Shown here piece by piece: positions 40,354 to 51,511 of a DNA stretch of 64,000 bases. The number at the start of each line of letters is the position of its first letter. The first letter of the stretch is position 1. Source of the DNA: Symbiodinium natans (lineage: Eukaryota; Sar; Dinophyceae; Suessiales; Symbiodiniaceae). The DNA is taken from the NCBI GenBank assembly GCA_905221605.1, contig CAJNDS010002258.1:12501-76500 (forward strand), given 5' to 3'. Under the pieces are notes generated by a model, which saw only the letters and a list, made by a program, of their open reading frames with translations, ran no database searches and was not told where the DNA came from. The position numbers and the translations under genes were made by a program.

Positions 40354-41381
40354 CTGTTGTTTGGGGGACCTTGGGGGCCGCTTCTCCCCTCTCCCCCTCC
40401 CACCCCCACCCGCTTCCCCCAAGTGGTTCATGGTCTATGGTGTTTAGGGGTTAGGCCGTAGGGTTTAGGGTTTTGGTCTGTCGTTCATGGCGGGTATGGG
40501 GTTTATGGTGTTTAGGGCCTATTGGGGTTGGGCTGTAGGGTTTAGGATTTGGGGTGTGGGGGGGGGGGGGGGGTTGAGAATGCGGAGCGCGCATGCATAT
40601 AGGGTTTACCGGGGCTCACGGTTTAGGGTATATGGTCATGGTTAAGGGGGTTAAGGGCTTAGGATCGTCAGGAGGTTGGGGTGTTTAGGGCTTACAGAAT
40701 TTAGGTTGCGCAGGGCATGCGCAACGCGAAGCCCAAACCTGTCCCAAGGGATTCGTTTGGAGCACTAAGCCAAAGCGTTCCAGCCCTACGCCAAAGGGTT
40801 CGATCTGAAATGGAAGCCCAAAACTGTTCAGGAGATTTGTTGGGCTTGGGGGCTTAGGGCGTGGGTTTAGGGCTTGGGCTCACAAAACTCCCGCGGCTTA
40901 GGTGAGCTCCACTGACCTGGCAGCTCAATAGCCCCCCAGAAGTTCCCTAAGTAGATATTCCCCCGGAGCTAGACCTACAACGCTACTTCTAGGTACCCAT
41001 GAGCCCTCAAAGAACCCCTTAAACCCACAGACGAGTCCTGAGCCTCCAAGTACTACAAGGTTGTAGGGAGGGTTGGAAGCACCCTAATTGTAAGGCTGTA
41101 CACCAACAAAGATGATGGATTCTGTACGCGACTTCCAGCTTTAACTAAATACACCCCCCCAAACCCGTATAACCCCAGTTGTGCATTCCAAGCCCACAAC
41201 CCTATTTACAACACTCACAAAACCCTCCATCCTAGATATTGCTACCCTAAACCCTAAACCCTAAACCCTAAACCCTAAACCCTAAACCCTAAGCCCTAAA
41301 CCTCCTAAACCCTAAACCCTATAAGGCCCCGTTATAACACCCACCATGAACTTCCAAGTAGGGTCTCAAGTATGCCCCCAC
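40354..41381. other. Spacer with degenerate repeats and partial palindromes
   Basis: TTTAGGG-like sequence and poly-G (40.55 kb). Partial family 2 palindromes lie at about 40936-41012 and 41331-41372, and a CCCTAAA array at 41248-41310. The missing N-terminal exons of RFT1 should lie here or further upstream; I could not see them. Confidence 0.45.
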
Positions 41382-41417
41382 CTCGCCGGCCGCGCGCCGC
41401 TGGAACTCCTGAGCCGC
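41382..41417 (-). CDS. Micro-exon, coiled-coil
   Basis: 36 bp after GGCTGAG... GAG with a GT donor (GAG|GTGGGG), phase 0 to 0. It reads AAQEFQRRAAGE and continues naturally from ERSFAE of the 42.3-kb exon. Confidence 0.6.
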
Positions 41418-42155
41418 CTCAGCTCACGTGTGGCTTTTTGGGGGGGTTGTTTAGGGTTGAGGCTTTATAGGGTTTAGGGTTTAGGGTTTAGGGTTTTAGG
41501 GTTTAATGGTTTAGGGTTTCCAGGTTTATCTCTCCTGAAACTTGGGTCCCATGGGGCACAAAAAAAAAGAGCTTCTTTCGGCACTTCCGTATCAACGGGG
41601 GGGCGATCCACAGCGTGGTTAAAGCACCTGCACTACGCTGGCTGTGAGTGAGATGGGCCATGCAGGCACTTCCGGCCTCGATTCCAAGCTTCAAGGGAGT
41701 ATAGGGTTTAGGGTTTAGGGTTTAGGGCTTAGGGCTTAGGGTTTAGGGTTTAAGGCTTGGGGTTTAGGGGTTTAGCTTCTGCCATGTGTGTGCCTATGTT
41801 GACATCATGACCTTCGGTTGCCAAAGGTTGGAAGGAAAAGGCCTCTACAGCGCCCGGTTCTGAGGGGGATGTGGAGGAGACTTCCGGTAGATATCGGGCC
41901 AGGGCAGCCAGATCAGCAGGACGTGGAGACTACGTGTGATGCAAAATTCGATCGGCGAATTAAGCCTGTACATAGTGCACATTTGCAGCATGCTGCTCTT
42001 TCTGCACGAAGATTAGGGGAAACCCGATTTCTGCGGGCACAAGGGCCTGCAATTTGGCGATATGCAAGTGCCACTCACTGCGACGCCTGGGCACAAGTCA
42101 GGGCTTGGGCTTCATGGTGTCAAGCTCTTAGGGCTCAGGCTCGCACACCTTTCAG

Positions 42156-42250
42156 GAACCCTAAACCCTAAACCCTAAACCCTAAACCCTAAACCCTAAA
42201 CCCTAAACCCTAAACCCTAAACCCTAAACCCTAAACCCTAAACCCAACCC
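42156..42250. repeat. Perfect CCCTAAA array
   Basis: About 13 perfect heptamers, the cleanest telomere-type array in the window. Confidence 0.95.
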
Positions 42251-42294
42251 TAAACCATCGTGGCTGCACTCTGTCTCCCCCATCTGTTGCTAGC

Positions 42295-42345
42295 CTCGGC
42301 GAAGCTCCTCTCGACCATGTCAAGATTCTGGTGGAGAATCTGCAT
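42295..42345 (-). CDS. Internal exon, coiled-coil
   Basis: 51 bp after GGGCAG with the donor GAG|GCTAGC. It reads MQILHQNLDMVERSFAE. An in-frame extension reaches NRWGRQSAATMV and a stop, so it could also be terminal. Helical heptad-like pattern. Confidence 0.65.
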
Positions 42346-42972
42346 CTGCCCATGGCTTGGGGGAGATCGTATCTTGTGGTCTTCATATATTGGGCCAGAG
42401 GGCAGGAACTTTGGGGTTTGGTGCTGTTGCAAGCTCCCCCCCCCCCCTGCCCCAAAAGTTTCAACCAATCGCGCCTTCTTGACAATCTGCTGGACACCTT
42501 GGAGGCGCTTAAAAACCGAATATAGTGGCCTCGCTAAAAAAGAGGGTTGGGTCAGTACAGTACAAATATAGTTGTGTAGGGATCATAAGGGAATACCTCA
42601 ACTAGACACAACGTGCGGCGAAGTCCCCCTTTCAGAGTCGGCGATTCCGGTATGAGATCTGGCATGAAACTCTTCCCTATAAGCCTGCAAGTTCCAGGTA
42701 CATCCCTGAATCCCTTTTCTGGGTTGCTTCCCGCCAGCAAAGCTAATCCAAGAGGCAGTCTTGCAAAACCACATGGTCCGTGGATCTGCAATAGAACACC
42801 TTCTCCTGCGGCAAGCTGATGCGGCAGCGGCTCATGGCATGCGCCCTGCCCAGCCAAGATGAAAGCCTGAACCCCAAAACAATGGTGTTCCAACCCCGAA
42901 ACAACCCACATCGTCTCAAATTCAGGTTTAGGGTTCAGGTTAGCATCTGCATCCCGAAACCCCCCCCCAGAC

Positions 42973-43018
42973 CCTCTCTCTCGATGCTTTCGCTCCTGCT
43001 GCTGCTGGCCCGCTGCCC
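42973..43018 (-). CDS. Internal exon, Gln/Arg-rich
   Basis: 46 bp after CGCCAG with a GT donor (GG|GTCTGG). It reads AAGQQQQERKHRER. The split Gly codon matches the donor phase of the 43.8-kb exon. Confidence 0.6.
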
Positions 43019-43753
43019 CTGGCGGCGAAAGGCATGTCCAGGATTTCGGAATCTCAAAAACCCTAAACCCTAAACCCTAAAAGGGTTCCTTAGGGTCTTG
43101 GAGGCCCCTTCCCTTTCGGGGGCTTTTGGCAGTTTGTAGGGTAAAGTCAACGAAGCCCTGAACCCAGTTCAGGGTTGCAACCTCTTTTGGATTGTCCTAA
43201 CCCGAAGCAGTTGCGGCTCAACACTTCCCGGCTTGCAATCACGGCTTCGTGTTTCAGGTGTAGGCTGGTACAGGGTTGCCACTCAAGACAAAGCCATGCA
43301 GCCCTTTCCTACAAGTAAAGCACCTACCCCAAAGCCTTGCATTGCAGTTCAGAACATGCTGACTATGCGGGCACGGCCTCCCCAAACACTAAGCCGACCT
43401 TAACCAGACAAGCGCAAGGATGTCTTCTGAAGCATGGCCAAAACTTTGAACCCTTAACCCTAACATTCTAACCCCCCCCCCCCCGCCCTCGGCCAAAAAC
43501 CATTACGATTTAAAACATATTGCTATGCTCTGAAAAAAACTATTCAGAATATCACAACAATAAACCCACAAGAAAAACAAAGCCACTCCCAAAACCCTAA
43601 TCTCTTCACGCCACCAATGCCGCGAAATTATGACCAAGCAAGCAGCCTCACCACCATTGCCGAGCCTTTCGGCAGCGTACACCCTCAGCAGCCCTCAGCA
43701 CGATCCCCAGTCCCAAACCCTAAACCCTAAACCCTAAGACGCCCCCTTCTGGC

Positions 43754-43820
43754 CTCCAGATGACGGGGGCGTGCCGCGCTCGCCCTCCTCTTGGGCCTTT
43801 TCCTCTTTGGCCTTTTGGAG
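43754..43820 (-). CDS. Internal exon, charged coil
   Basis: 67 bp after CACCAAG with the donor GGAG|GCCAGA. It reads LQKAKEEKAQEEGERGTPPS then SG. The high Lys/Glu content fits the charged region that often follows a J domain. Confidence 0.65.
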
Positions 43821-44100
43821 CTTGGTGTGTGGCTGTTTTCGGTTTCTGCGGGTTTTTCGCTGGAGGTTTGTGTTGTGTTTCGAACACTACTAGAAAAACA
43901 ATGATAATCACCATAACAAAACAACTTTAATCAAGACTAAGACTAGTACTAGCAGCAGTGATCCATATAGATTGTGAGATTCGTGTGAAGTGTCGGAGTG
44001 TACGGCTTAGTAAGGTTTGGGGTGGCAGTTTGGGGTTTCTGAACCTCCGAACCTTTGGGCCTCGAATTCAGGGTCCAGGATGTGACTCTGAGAACTTGTT

Positions 44101-44350
44101 CAGGGTTTAGGGGTTTAGGGGTTTAGGGGGGGTTTAGGGTTAGGGGTTAGGGGTTTAGGGGTTTTAGGGGTTTAAGGGGTTTAGGGGTTTAGGGGTTTAG
44201 GGGTTTAGGGGTTAGGGGTTTAGGGGTTTAGGGTTTGGGGTTTTAGGGGGTTTAGGGGTTTAGGGGCTTTCGGGGGGGTTTAGGGGTTTCGGGTTTCGGG
44301 GTTTAGGGGTTGAGGTGTTTAGGGGTTAGGGTTTAGGGTTTCGGGTCTCG
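44101..44350. repeat. TTTAGGGG-type array
   Basis: Irregular GGGGTTTA units, about 250 bp, similar to the octamer array at 10.9 kb but more diverged. Confidence 0.9.
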
Positions 44351-44399
44351 GGATTAGTTTAACATAGGGGTGTCTCCATGTTCGGTTGCTTCTTGTCTC

Positions 44400-47300
44400 G
44401 CGAGGTGTGTGCGTGTGATTGTGCGGCGTGAGTGCGTGAGTGAGTGCTTGAGTGAGTGAGGGTGCGTGCCGTGAGTGCGGGCGTGCGGGCGCGCGGGCGT
44501 GGGCGTGGGGGCGTGGGGGGGGGGGGGGGCCGAGTGGGCGTGGTGGCGGGTGGGGGCGTGGGGGCGTGGGGGCGGCGGGGGGTGGGGGCGTGTGGGTGCG
44601 GGGAGTGGGGTGGGGGCGTGGGGGTGGGGGGCGTGGGGGGGGCGTGGGGGCGTGGGGGCGGTGGGGCGTGGGGGCGTGGGGGAGTGGGGGTTAGTGGGGG
44701 AGTGGGGGAGTTGGGGGAGTGGGGGCGTGGGGGGGCGTGGGGGCGTGGGGGCGGGCGGGGGAGTAGGGCGCGCGGCGGGGCGTGGGGGAGTCTGGCAGCC
44801 GGGAGTGGCGCGCGGTGCGGGCTCCGGGGGGGCTCGGGGGGGGGCTGGGGGAGCGCGGGGGAAGTGGGGGGAGTGGGGGGGCGGGGGGCGGAGGGCGGAG
44901 GGAGGGGCGCGCGTGGGGCGAGAGGGTGGCTCGCGGGGGGGCGCGACGGGGGGCGCTCGCGTGGGGGGCGGCGCTCACGGGGGGGGGCGCGAGGGTGGGC
45001 CGCCCGGGGGGGCGCTCCCGGGGGGCGCGGGCCGGGAGAGGGGGCGCGAGAGGAGGGCGCGCGGGGGCAGAGGTCGGGGGGGGGCGGTGGGAGAGGGGGG
45101 GGAAGTGGGTGGGGAGAGAGGGGGGGAAGAGCGGGCTCGCGAGGGGGGGGCGCGCGGAGGGCGAGAGGGGGGCGAGGGGGGGGAGAGAGGGGGGGAGAGA
45201 GGGGTCTCGTGCGGTCGCGAGGGGGGGAGAGCGGGGGGGAGCGAGGGAGGCCGCGAGTTGCGGCGGGCGAGCGAGGGAGGGCGAGGGGCGCGCGGGGGCG
45301 GGCGCAGCCGGGGGCGATGTCTCGCTTTTCGCTCTCGCAGGGGGCGCTCTGGTGGGAGGGGTCTCCGCCGACCTTTTGAGAGGGGGGGAGCGAGGGGCTA
45401 AGAGGAGAGCTCGCGGGTCTCCTCGGGGCTTTTTGTCCTCCTAGAGAGGGGGAGAGAGGGAGCTTTGCTCTTGTCTTTTCTCTCTTGGTCTCGCTTGTCG
45501 TTTGCTCGGGAGGCGCTTTGGGAAGTTTTCGCTTCGGGTGCGGAGGGGCGAGAGCTTTTCGTCGGGCATTTCGAGGCGCGGTCTCTCTTGGCGTGGTCGC
45601 GCTTTTGGGCTCGCCATTGCTTGGCGTTTGTCGCTCCGTTGCGTTGGCGCGCGTATTCGTGGTCCTTCTTGGCGTGGGCGTCTTTGCCTTGGCGCTCTTT
45701 TCTTTGGCGCCTTGTGCCGTTTTCTTCGCGTGGCGTTGTTCGCGTCTTTGCTTGTTCTCCTCGTGTCGTGGTCGCTTTGTCGTGGGCGCGCTTTGGCCGT
45801 GGTCGCACCTCTTGGCGTTGGCGCCGTGGCGTGGCTCGCGTGGGCGCTCGTGGCTGAGCGCGTTTGCGCTCGTTGCGTGGGCGCGCGGCCCACGGGCGGT
45901 GTTGTGGCGCGCGTGGGGCTCGTTTGGGGTGGAGCGCGTGGTGCGGGAGAGGCGGCGTGGGCGCGGGTGGTTGTGCGACAGTGGGCCGCGCGTGGGGGCC
46001 TCTGTGGGAGGTTTGGGAAGTGGGAGTGAGCATTTGGCTGTGGGCGCGCGTGGGTGGGAGCGAGTGGAAGTGGCTGGTCGCGCGTGGGCGGACGAGAGTG
46101 GCGCCGTTGTCTCGCGTGAGGCTGGGCGGAGAGGAGTGGCGCGTGGGAGAGAGTGCGTGGAAGCGACGTGGGCGCGAGGGGAGAGAGTGGCGTGCGGAGA
46201 GTGGCTCGAGAGTGGTCGCGAGAGTGCGCGTGAGCGGTGGGAGAGAGTGGGCGCGTTGCGGGAGCGCTCGCGCAGGTGGTGGGAGAGCGTGGTGTTGGCT
46301 GGTGAGAGAGTGGCTCGTGGGAGAGAGTAGCGTGTGCTCGTGTGCTCGTGTGGAGCGTGTGCTCGGGAGCGGCGCGAGTGAGTGCGTGGTGTGGGACGGA
46401 GGCGCGTGTGCGCGTGTGGCGAGTGTGCGCGTGGGTGCTCGAGGAGGCGAGTGTGCGCGTGGGAGGCTTGTGCGCGTGTGAGCGTGTGGTGTGGCGCGGG
46501 TGGGAGAGAGTGGGAGCGCGTGGGGTGGAGCGTGGTGAGAGTGGGAGCGCGTTTGGGCGCGGGGTGGGTGAGGTGGCGCCGTGTGAGTGGAGCGTGTGGG
46601 CGTGTGTGAGTGGGATGTGCGTGTGTGGCGTGGTGGGCTGGGGTTGCGCGTTGTGTAGAGAGGGGGAGTGTGCGTGTGGGTGCGAGTGTGCGTGTGTGCG
46701 AGTGGGTGTTGGCTGTGTGGTGAGATGTGCGTGTGTGCGGTGTAAGTGTGCGTGAGTGCGTTGTGCGTGTGTGCGTGGGTGCGTGGGTGCGTGTGTGCGT
46801 GTGGCGTGGTGCGTGTGTGCGTGGTGCGTGGTGCGTGTGTGCGGTGTGCGTGTGGTGCGTGTGTGCGTGTGTGCGTTGGTGCGTGGGGGGGGTTGGGGGG
46901 TGTTTTTGGGCGGGTGTGCGTGGTGCGTGTGGCGTGTGTGCGTGTGTGCGTGTGTTCGTTTGTGCGTGGGTGCGTGGGTGCGTGTGTGCGTGTGTGCGTG
47001 TGGGCGCGTGTGTGCGCGTTTGTGCGCGTGTGTGCGCGTGTGTGCGCGTGTGTGCGCGTGTGGGCGCGTGTGGTGCGCGTGTGCGCGTTCGCGTGGCGTG
47101 AGCGTGTGTGTGCCGCGTCTTGTGCGCTGCGTGTGCGCGTGTGTCGCAGCGTGTGCGGGGTGCGTGTGCGTGTGTGTGCGTGCGTGCGTGCGGAGTGTGT
47201 GAGCGTCGTGAGCCGTGCGTGAGCGTGTGAGAGTGCGTGTGAGAGTGCGTGGCGTGGTGAGAGTGCGGCGGGCGTGAGCGTGTGAGCGTGTGTGCGTGTG

Positions 47301-48090
47301 AGAGTGCGTGTGAGCGTGGTGCTGAGTGTGCGCTGTGCGTGCGGGCGTGCGTGCGTGCGTGCGCGTGTGCAGTGGTGCCGTGTGCGGTGTGGTGAGATGT
47401 GTGCGCGTGTGCGCGAGTGTGAGAGTGTGCGTGTGTGTGTGTTGCGTTGTGTGTGCGTGTGCGTGTCGCCCGTGAGTGCAAAACCAATGGTGTGAGTAGT
47501 GCTGCGTGTTGTTGCGTGTGGAGTGTTGTGAGTGTAAACCCCAGGAGTGTGTGAGTGTGTGCGGTGTGCGTGTGTGAGTGGTGTGCGTCTGTGCGTGTGT
47601 GACTCCTTCGCGTGTGTGCGTTTTTCTGTGTGCGTGTGTGGTGTGTGGTGTGGATGTGTGCGTGTCCATGCGTGTGTGAGTGTGTGCGTGTGGCGGGTGT
47701 GAGTGGTGCGGTGTGCCATTGTGTGAGTGTGGTTTGTGCGTGGTGTGAGTTATGGTGTGCGTGTACGGAGAGTTGTGTGCGAGTTGTGTGCGCGACGGTG
47801 TGTGCGCGTGTGGCGCCGTGGTGCGCGTGTGTGAGCGAGTGGTGTGCGCGTGGAGTGTGAGCGTGAGTGTGAGCCGTGGTGTGCGCGTGCGTGTGCGTGT
47901 GCTTTGCGTGACGTGCGTGTGTTGGGGTGTGTTTGTTGTGGGGTGTGTGTGTGTGTGTGTGTTGTGTGTTGGTGTGTCTGTGGTGTGTGTGTGTTGTGCG
48001 TGGTGTGTGTGCGTGTGTGTGTGCGTGTGTGCGTGACGTGCGTCGTGCGTGAGTGCGTGCGTGCTTGTGCGTGAGTTTTGCGCAGCATGG

Positions 48091-48175
<85 letters not shown>

Positions 48176-48250
48176 GTGTGCGCGTGTGCGCGTGTGCGCG
48201 TGTGCGCGTGTGCGCGTGTGCGTGTGCGTGTGCGAGTGCGTGTGCGTGTG
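44400..48250. repeat. 4-kb G/T-rich satellite with extreme strand bias
   Basis: The plus strand is almost entirely G with T and little A. Sub-blocks are GGGGGCGT-rich (44.4-45.4 kb), mixed (45.4-46.4 kb), and GTGCGT/GTGTGC-rich (46.4-48.25 kb), ending in perfect (GTGC)n near 48.09-48.17 kb. The minus strand therefore shows a 1328-codon frame rich in Thr, His, Arg, Ala and Pro, and other long frames overlap it in all three frames. That pattern is a repeat artefact. The G-rich part has many runs able to form G-quadruplexes. It lies in an intron of the surrounding minus-strand gene. Confidence 0.9.
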
Positions 48251-48347
48251 CGCCCACGCCAAAACCAAAATGTGGAGCAACCGCAGCCAGAAACCAGAAA
48301 CCCCAGAACCCCGCAATGTCCCTTGCAAAACACACACACACACACAC

Positions 48348-48422
48348 CTCCTCCTCCTCCTTCTCCTCCTCAGGCGCATCCTTGGTTTCTTCTTCCTCCT
48401 GACCAGCCATTCGGACTTGAGA
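48348..48422 (-). CDS. Internal exon, acidic
   Basis: 75 bp after ACACAG with a GT donor (GAG|GTGTGTG), phase 0 to 0. It reads SQVRMAGQEEEETKDAPEEE then KEEEE. The intron starts directly with a (GT)n run. It fits an acidic linker of the J-domain gene. Confidence 0.6.
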
Positions 48423-48889
48423 CTGTGTCTTTACTCGGACGAGATGTTTGCGCAGGACATGCTTTTTTGTGTTCGGAAGTGTCACCCTAAATCCCTAAGC
48501 CCGAAACAGCCCTGAAGCCCATTTATCGTCCCGAAACAGACGAGAACGGTGGACTCTCCCTGTCCTTCTCGACCTCCTCCTCTTCCTCCTTTGAGGACCT
48601 TCCGAAGCTTGGGGTTTGAAGCTTCTAAGGTTCCTAATCTAGGGTAATCTAGGGTTGCGATCCACAGAAACAGACTAGCCAAATGAAAGTATGGCCCCAT
48701 TCTGAAGCGAACTTCTGCACACTACGGCATCTGCTTGGAACATTTTTTGCGCACGGTTTCTCAGTAGCTTCGGGACAGATGCAATGAAAAAATAGAACCC
48801 ATGATGCTGTAGCAACAAGAACGGCTAGTGCAGTCTGTGGCGTATTGTTCCTGTTGCTGTCCTCATGTGAGGCGGCTGGCACTTGCTTG

Positions 48890-49110
48890 CTACCACAGTC
48901 CACTGGCCACTCCCAGGAAATGTCCCGGTGGTTGAAATCGGACCGATACTCTCCCTTCTAAGAACATGTTTCGAAGATGCTCTCCCAAGGCATCACTAAG
49001 ATGATACTCCGTCCATGCTACGATACGACTTCTTCGGCAGCTCTTCTCCACTGCGCGCCGAACCTCCCCGAAGCCCTCTGCGGCCGGCGCATCAAGAGCT
49101 CGAGGCCCGG
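48890..49110 (-). CDS. Coding-like fragment, unrecognised
   Basis: Minus-strand frame with AEGFGEVRRAVEKSCRRSR, IVAWTEYHLSDALGEHLRN and MFLEGRVSVRF. It lies in repeat-free sequence (48.65-49.1 kb). It could be an exon or part of an inserted element; ends are approximate. Confidence 0.35.
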
Positions 49111-49397
49111 AGCCCAAGAATGCCAAGTGCGTGTATGTATACACATGCTGGCTATCTATATTAGAGACATATATATATATATATGTACACATCTTTTCTT
49201 TTTTTCACACGTACTTTTTGTACTAATTGTTGCATATGAGACATATATATATATATACATATATACATATACATACTCATGTATGTATTTGGGGAAATCA
49301 AAGGGCTTGTATGCTCACCATGAGGACCCTCAACCACGTGAACGCTAAGCCTCCTGAACTTGAAGACTTTCGGCATCCCAACTTCTTTTTACTCTGT

Positions 49398-49466
49398 GAG
49401 AGAGAGAGAGAGAGAGATAGAGAGAGAGAGAGGGAGGGGAGGGAGGGAGGGAGAGAGAGAGACAGG
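49398..49466. repeat. GA microsatellite
   Basis: (GA)n with GGGA units on the plus strand. The following 49.5-50.3 kb is degenerate spacer without a supported exon. Confidence 0.95.
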
Positions 49467-50373
49467 CTTACGGTAGGGGCTTCGGGGTTGAGAGGGGTTG
49501 CTCTTCTTCAAGGTTTGGCGCGTTTAGGCGAGGTGGCATGTTCTAGGAGGTTCTTTTCAGGGGGTTGGTTTGGTTCTTTTGCGGAGGGACGGCGGTGGGA
49601 GGTAGTCATGGGCCTTCCCACCGAGGATACAAGCTCTTCTGAAACACTGCTGTAATGACCCCCAAGCCGGAGTAGCAAAAGCCAAACCGAGTCCTTTAAA
49701 GCCCTCATACGGGAGAGAATCGGGAACCTTACGAAGTTGCGCGCCTCTCCATTTCTGGGTCCTCCTTCTCAGACCTGTCTTTGGACGCCTTCGCTGCGGG
49801 ATCAGTCGAGATTCACAGTTTGCTGAGGGCTTTAGTGTGAGGGTGTTCTGGGACTTCTGGCATTCAGAGCAGCCCATGAACGCTTCAGGGTCTCAGGGCT
49901 CTGCGGGTTTGAATCTTACCTCACTGCATCATAGTCCTCTTGCAAGGGTGTCGTGATTTATTTTAAGTTTTTTTCTTGGGGGGGGTGGGGGGAAGACCGG
50001 AACACTTCCAGAAACACCCTCAGCCCTAAACCGGCAGCCTGACCGGCTGGCCCCTGCTCAAAGTGCTCTTTGAGCTCCTTCGCCAGGTGTGATCTTCAGG
50101 GTTCCGGACTGGAGTGCGGCTTTGGGCCTCGGGCTTCTTCCCCGGAGGGGGGCAGAGGGGGAGACCATCAGAGAGGCAGCGGCTCTTGGTTGGGGTTGAG
50201 GGTCTATATTGGGCTTATGGCTCCAGGGATCGTGGGCTTATGAGGGCTTAAGGATGTAGGGCTTGGTGCTTCGGGCCTCGGGAACTTGGGGGCTCAGGTG
50301 TTCTGTTTTCCTCGTTCGGTTTGTTTCTCAACCGTCCCCTCAACCTACCACCCCCCCCCCAAACCCCCCAGGG

Positions 50374-50418
50374 CTCCTCATACCGGGCGCGCATGGTCTG
50401 AAATCGCTCCTTGGCCTC
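50374..50418 (-). CDS. J-domain exon 2 (helix IV)
   Basis: 45 bp after GGCGAAG. It reads EAKERFQTMRARYEE, the conserved E/A-x-x-RF-x-x-I/M-x-x-AYE helix that follows HPDKN. Joined to exon 1 it gives HPDKN-GGTE-EAKERF with normal J-domain spacing. The 3' end is GA|GCCC (GC donor, as at RFT1 37.68 kb) or GAG|GAGCCC. Confidence 0.88.
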
Positions 50419-50823
50419 CTTCGCCACAGGGCTTCTGGGGCTTCTAGGGGGGGTTTAGGCTTAAAATCCTGGAAAACCACGAACCCATGACCCCAAGAGC
50501 CCTAGACTCTGACTCTCTGAAGCCCTGTACCCTTTCAACCCTAAACCCTGAAACCCCTAAATCCTGAACACGCTAAAACCCTAAACCCCAAACCCTAAAC
50601 CCTAAACCCTAAACCCTAAACCCTAAACCCCAAACCCTAAACCCCAAACCCCAAACCCTAAACCCTAAACCCTAAACCTTAAACCCTAAACCCTAAACCC
50701 TAAACCCTAAACCCTACACCCTAAACCCTAAGCCTAGGAAGCCTCGCACTCGGAGGCCTCGGTGCCGCCGTTCTTGTCCGGATGCATGGACCGGGCCAGC
50801 CGCCGGTAGGCTGCGTCGAGGTC
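50374..50823 (-). CDS. J-domain (DnaJ) segment, two exons
   Basis: Exons 50758-50823 and 50374-50418 flank a 339-bp intron that begins GC, ends AG and consists largely of CCCTAAA heptamers. Joined, they encode helices II-IV of a J domain with the HPD tripeptide that stimulates Hsp70 ATPase. The exon with helix I was not found. Neighbouring minus-strand exons (51.5, 52.2, 52.9 kb upstream; 48.4, 43.8, 43.0, 42.3, 41.4 kb downstream) are charged or coiled-coil and probably belong to the same co-chaperone gene; this grouping is inferred. Confidence 0.85.
50560..50735. repeat. CCCTAAA array inside the J-domain intron
   Basis: About 23 heptamers with CCCCAAA and CCTTAAA variants. It occupies about half of the intron. 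Confidence 0.95.
50758..50823 (-). CDS. J-domain exon 1 (helix II, HPD, loop)
   Basis: 66 bp after TTGGAGAG with the GC donor GAG|GCCTCC, phase 0 to 0. It reads DLDAAYRRLARSMHPDKNGG then TE. AYRRLA-x-x-HPDKN is diagnostic of a J domain. Confidence 0.92.
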
Positions 50824-51219
50824 CTCTCCAAGAGGGGGGTTTGAGGAGGGGGTGGAGGGTTTGGAGGAGGGATGTGGTTTTTCAAACTTTCCGTGTGTGG
50901 TTGAAGGGCTCCGAGTCTTGTAGGGAGTTTCCAGGTTTTCCAAGGCTTGTAAAGCTAAGGGTTTTCAAATTCTACGGGGAGGCGAAGTGTCTTGATTCTG
51001 GGGGCTCTAAACCTACGCCTTTTTCGGTTTGGGATTCAGGCTTTCCAAAACCTGAACACCGAATGCCGCAAGCCCTGAACCCTAAACCCTACACTTTACA
51101 TGCTGGGACCCCACAAGTAACAAACCCAAGGCCCCAAACTGTACCCTAACGCCTAGGTACCCTGAATCCCTAAGCCGCCCCATATCCTCAATCCCTGCAC
51201 CCCACCCTACCCCATCCTT

Positions 51220-51395
51220 CAAAGAAGTAAACTAAAATAAACATACATACACATATATACAAAACAAAACCTATATATATACACTATAAATCTAAATAAA
51301 TAAATATCAATAAATACGCGCACATATATAAATATATATCTGTATATGTATATGTATATGTACATGTGTATATATCTATATATATACACCCTATA
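51220..51395. repeat. A/T-rich simple sequence
   Basis: (TA)n, TAAA and CATA repeats, about 175 bp. Confidence 0.9.
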
Positions 51396-51447
51396 AACCC
51401 TAAATCTCTTCAAACCATGAAAACCTCAACCCCCCAAGCTCAGCGGC

Positions 51448-51511
51448 CTTTGCAGTGCAGTCTTCGCGGAGGTCGAACATGGCCAAGCCCTTCGTTCGCT
51501 GCTGCTCCTCT
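51448..51511 (-). CDS. Internal exon, charged helix
   Basis: 64 bp after GCCGAAG with the donor AAG|GCCGCT. It reads EEQQRTKGLAMFDLREDCTA then K. The acceptor could be two or more bases downstream. Confidence 0.65.

Noticed and set aside
42156-42250. True chromosome end or telomere
   Set aside because: All telomere-type arrays are short, internal, in both orientations and bounded by coding sequence.
44359-48345. 1328-codon minus-strand frame and overlapping frames above 700 codons
   Set aside because: The protein is Thr/His/Arg/Ala/Pro low complexity produced by a G/T-rich satellite with few stop codons; three frames are open at once and an acidic exon with a GT donor marks the start of an intron at 48347.
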